From NCBI RefSeq assembly GCF_900115925.1, contig NZ_FOYF01000001.1:620001-684000 (forward strand): DNA of 64,000 bases. The letters are read 5' to 3'. Positions 62,840 to 64,000 of this stretch are shown one piece after another. Both the position numbers and the translations under genes were made by a program. Position 1 is the first letter of the stretch; each line of letters opens with the position of its first letter. Origin of the DNA: Bacillus sp. cl95 (GTDB lineage: Bacteria > Bacillota > Bacilli > Bacillales > Cytobacillaceae). The notes under the pieces were generated by a model that saw nothing but the letters and a program-made list of their open reading frames with translations, made no database searches and was not told where the DNA came from.

Positions 62840-63673
62840 TCATTCCCCTAAGAAAAATTCTTTAATTAAATTTTTCAAAACTTCCGGCTGTTCAATGACT
62901 GACCAATGACCACAATTCTTAATTTCGACTAACCGAGCGTGAGGAAGATGTTTTAAGAGTAGTTCTTCCAATGCTTCAGGGGTGATGATATCGGTATCTC
63001 CTTGAGCAATCATCATTGGTACTTGACCCAACGCCTCTGAATCTATGAGGTGATTGTACTTACTCTTTATATCTTCCCCCAACCTGCTATTCACTTCGGC
63101 ATTACTATTAGTCTCAGTTTTTTTCGCTAGTTTGCTAACACTATAAACGTAATATGGGTTAATTACCTTAAAAATTTCAGCCACATCAACTTCATTCACC
63201 TCTAGTTTTTTTACAAGTTCATCGAATTTCCTTCTATCTTCTGAGGTGAGTCTTTTCTCTAATTCTTCTCCGAACCCTAAATATCCATCGACAGTTGCTC
63301 CAACAGCAGCAGTCATGAATATTTTGTTTGTATGTTGCGGATATTTTGATGCATACAGTAGTGCAAGCATCGATCCCCAGGACTCACCAACAAGATTTAA
63401 TTTCTCTAGCCCTAAACTTTTTCTGAGTTCTTCTAGGGTTTCTATTTCATCCTCAATTGTGTAATCTCCACCTTGTAATCGAGCGGATTGACCACAGCCT
63501 CGTTGGTCATAGAAAATAAGTTCAAAGTGAGAATCCAACGATTGTAAGTGAGGCAGAAAATATCTGTGTTCCCCACCAGGTCCACCATGTAAAAACACCA
63601 AAGGTATTCCATTGCCAAATCTTTTTGTATAAATGGACATATCTCTCAACAATAAGAATTCTTCATTATGCAT
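62840..63673 (-). CDS. Prolyl iminopeptidase-like alpha/beta hydrolase
   Basis: A 277-residue alpha/beta hydrolase. Triad: Ser in LVGESWGSMLAL, Asp in AQGDTDIITPE, His in NCGHWSVIEQP; the oxyanion segment is FLHGGPGGEHRYFLP and YDQRGCGQS is the proline iminopeptidase-type strand. It probably frees N-terminal residues from peptides. AGGAGGTTACCT precedes the ATG. First gene of a two-gene operon with the Eis-like gene. Confidence 0.82.
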   Translation of the reverse strand: MHNEEFLLLRDMSIYTKRFGNGIPLVFLHGGPGGEHRYFLPHLQSLDSHFELIFYDQRGCGQSARLQGGDYTIEDEIETLEELRKSLGLEKLNLVGESWGSMLALLYASKYPQHTNKIFMTAAVGATVDGYLGFGEELEKRLTSEDRRKFDELVKKLEVNEVDVAEIFKVINPYYVYSVSKLAKKTETNSNAEVNSRLGEDIKSKYNHLIDSEALGQVPMMIAQGDTDIITPEALEELLLKHLPHARLVEIKNCGHWSVIEQPEVLKNLIKEFFLGE

Positions 63674-64000
63674 AGGTAACCTCCTAAAGGAATGTAATAA
63701 TAGTTAATTAAATAAAACGAATAGTCAGTTTATTCTTGTTTCAATAATATTCGCTGCATTGAGTTTGGATTCCTTTTTCTTTCACATTAAAAATATAGAT
63801 GTACTTCATCTCGCCTAACAAACCTTGATTTAACAAGTCTCATATCCAACTTTTTGTCTTATTTGTGTCTGACTGCAAAGAAAATCAGACAAAATTATTC
63901 GATTTATATTGAACACTCCACATACCCCGTATAGTATATAAGTGTAAGTAATATATACCCATTAGGGCATAAGGAAAACAATCAAATGCCCTTAACACAT
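63674..64000. other. Intergenic region at the right edge with a plus-strand promoter
   Basis: No gene is seen. A candidate plus-strand sigma-A promoter is at 63909-63937 (TTGAAC, 17 bases, TAGTAT). Just downstream, TATACCCATTAGGGCATA (63954-63971) is a palindrome with six of seven matching arm positions. They probably serve a gene beyond the window. Confidence 0.4.

Overview
The window looks like chromosomal DNA of an endospore-forming, low-GC Bacillaceae (Bacillus or Peribacillus type; genus not resolvable by eye). The evidence is strong AGGAGG-type ribosome binding sites with some GTG and TTG starts, sporulation genes (an alpha/beta small acid-soluble spore protein, a Spo0E-type phosphatase, two YjcZ-type miniproteins, sigI-rsgI, a LysM/cell-wall hydrolase), an S-box methionine-salvage operon and CodY-, Fnr- and Spo0A-like sites. 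No rRNA, tRNA, CRISPR array, prophage or intact insertion sequence was seen.

Layout. 1-2.7 kb: MFS efflux gene behind a leader peptide and hairpin that look like a macrolide-type attenuator; a hemerythrin gene with an Fnr-like box at about -41.5. 2.8-6.3 kb: fixABCX, a flavin-based electron-transfer complex. 6.4-7.9 kb: repeat-rich spacer and a Spo0E-like gene with two Spo0A boxes. 7.9-13.3 kb: methionine salvage (mtnE, S-box, mtnWXBD, divergent mtnU). 13.4-18.2 kb: ArsR/DUF2087 regulator, three-PAS histidine kinase, chemoreceptor. 18.6-26.5 kb: acyltransferase, B12-type radical SAM protein, very small genes, a frameshifted CdaR-type regulator and glycolate oxidase glcDF. 26.8-30.9 kb: spore protein, sigI-rsgI and a secreted DUF5667 protein. 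31-43.7 kb: SDR reductase, NhaC antiporter, EAL protein, prfC, cell-wall hydrolase, YjcZ pair, a BMP lipoprotein plus chemoreceptor operon, AI-2E type permease, glycerophosphodiesterase. 43.8-50.5 kb: DUF1002 protein, polar amino acid ABC transporter with a CodY-like box, a nitronate monooxygenase broken by one stop codon, VOC protein, DUF2238 protein.

The most unusual region is 50.6-61.4 kb. Six tightly packed minus-strand genes encode the core of phosphonate biosynthesis (PEP mutase, phosphonopyruvate decarboxylase, and a fusion of a cytidylyltransferase-like domain with 2-aminoethylphosphonate aminotransferase) together with a Mur-ligase homologue, an 878-residue fusion of a COOH-NH2 amidoligase-like domain with a YheC/D-type ATP-grasp domain, and a NUDIX hydrolase. 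A divergent gene resembling N-formylglutamate amidohydrolase and a divergent spermidine-synthase homologue lie beside it. This predicts a pathway that makes 2-aminoethylphosphonate, probably activates it as a CMP ester, and joins it (or its partners) through amide bonds: a candidate undescribed phosphonopeptide or phosphonate surface-modification system.

Two families of short repeats are scattered through the window. One (three copies) folds into nested stems, carries an exact DnaA box and always abuts the terminator of a minus-strand gene; the other (four copies, some reduced to their ends) has GTTGATT-type inverted ends.
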